Below are positions 13,506-13,506 of a DNA stretch of 13,506 nucleotides, in pieces. The notes beneath the pieces are model-generated. The model was given only the letters and a program-made list of their open reading frames with translations, made no database searches and had not been told where the DNA came from. Source of the stretch: Verrucomicrobiota bacterium. Lineage in GTDB: Bacteria; Verrucomicrobiota; Verrucomicrobiia; Limisphaerales; UBA11358. Where the stretch lies: the NCBI GenBank assembly GCA_021323835.1, contig JAJPKI010000362.1:1-13506 (forward strand), given 5' to 3'. The position numbers and the translations under genes are program-made. Position 1 is the stretch's first letter, and every line of letters begins with the position of its first letter.

Positions 13506-13506
13506 A

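Overview
The window looks like a chromosomal segment of a Verrucomicrobiota bacterium, probably near Pedosphaera/Limisphaerales. That placement is inferred from moderate GC, weak or absent Shine-Dalgarno sites, a type IV pilus/type II secretion ATPase cluster, a GspA/GspB pair, and a small conserved protein beginning MARVIIPKN. No rRNA or other marker gene confirms it.

Left part (1-4161, minus strand): three secretion-type AAA+ ATPases lie in one operon, transcribed in the order pilB (4161-2428), pilT (2405-1293), then a second PilB/GspE-like ATPase (1286 to the window edge). The last is broken by an in-frame TAG at 222-224, just after its Walker A motif. The same frame continues to the window edge with the Asp box, Walker B and His box still recognisable. 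A divergent tRNA-Arg(ACG) follows at 4331-4407.

Middle (4408-7274): a small membrane-protein gene bounded by 11-bp direct repeats; a TMEM14-family membrane protein on the minus strand; and a plus-strand operon of a GspA/ExeA-like ATPase, a GspB-like protein (ATGA overlap) and a CPBP-type intramembrane protease. The secretion ATPases and GspAB point to an envelope or pilus assembly and export neighbourhood.

Accessory stretch (about 7285-8730): an apparently more AT-rich minus-strand patch. It holds a DUF6881-like gene, a 33-codon stump of a DNA methyltransferase that ends right after its DPPF motif, two small overlapping hypothetical genes, and about 580 bp upstream of them with diverged direct repeats. 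It reads as a decayed mobile or restriction-modification locus.

Right part (8728-13506): a small conserved protein with a consensus Shine-Dalgarno site, a hairpin-rich leader and a strong terminator; a degenerate array of 21-bp palindromic repeats just after the end of a TolC-family gene; that outer-membrane factor gene; the trigger factor gene; the divergent biotin synthesis gene bioD; and the last 39 codons of an unidentified minus-strand gene that overlaps the end of bioD.

The most unusual signals are the 21-bp array, the nonsense codon in the secretion ATPase, and the methyltransferase stump joined by a GTGA overlap to a small membrane-protein gene.
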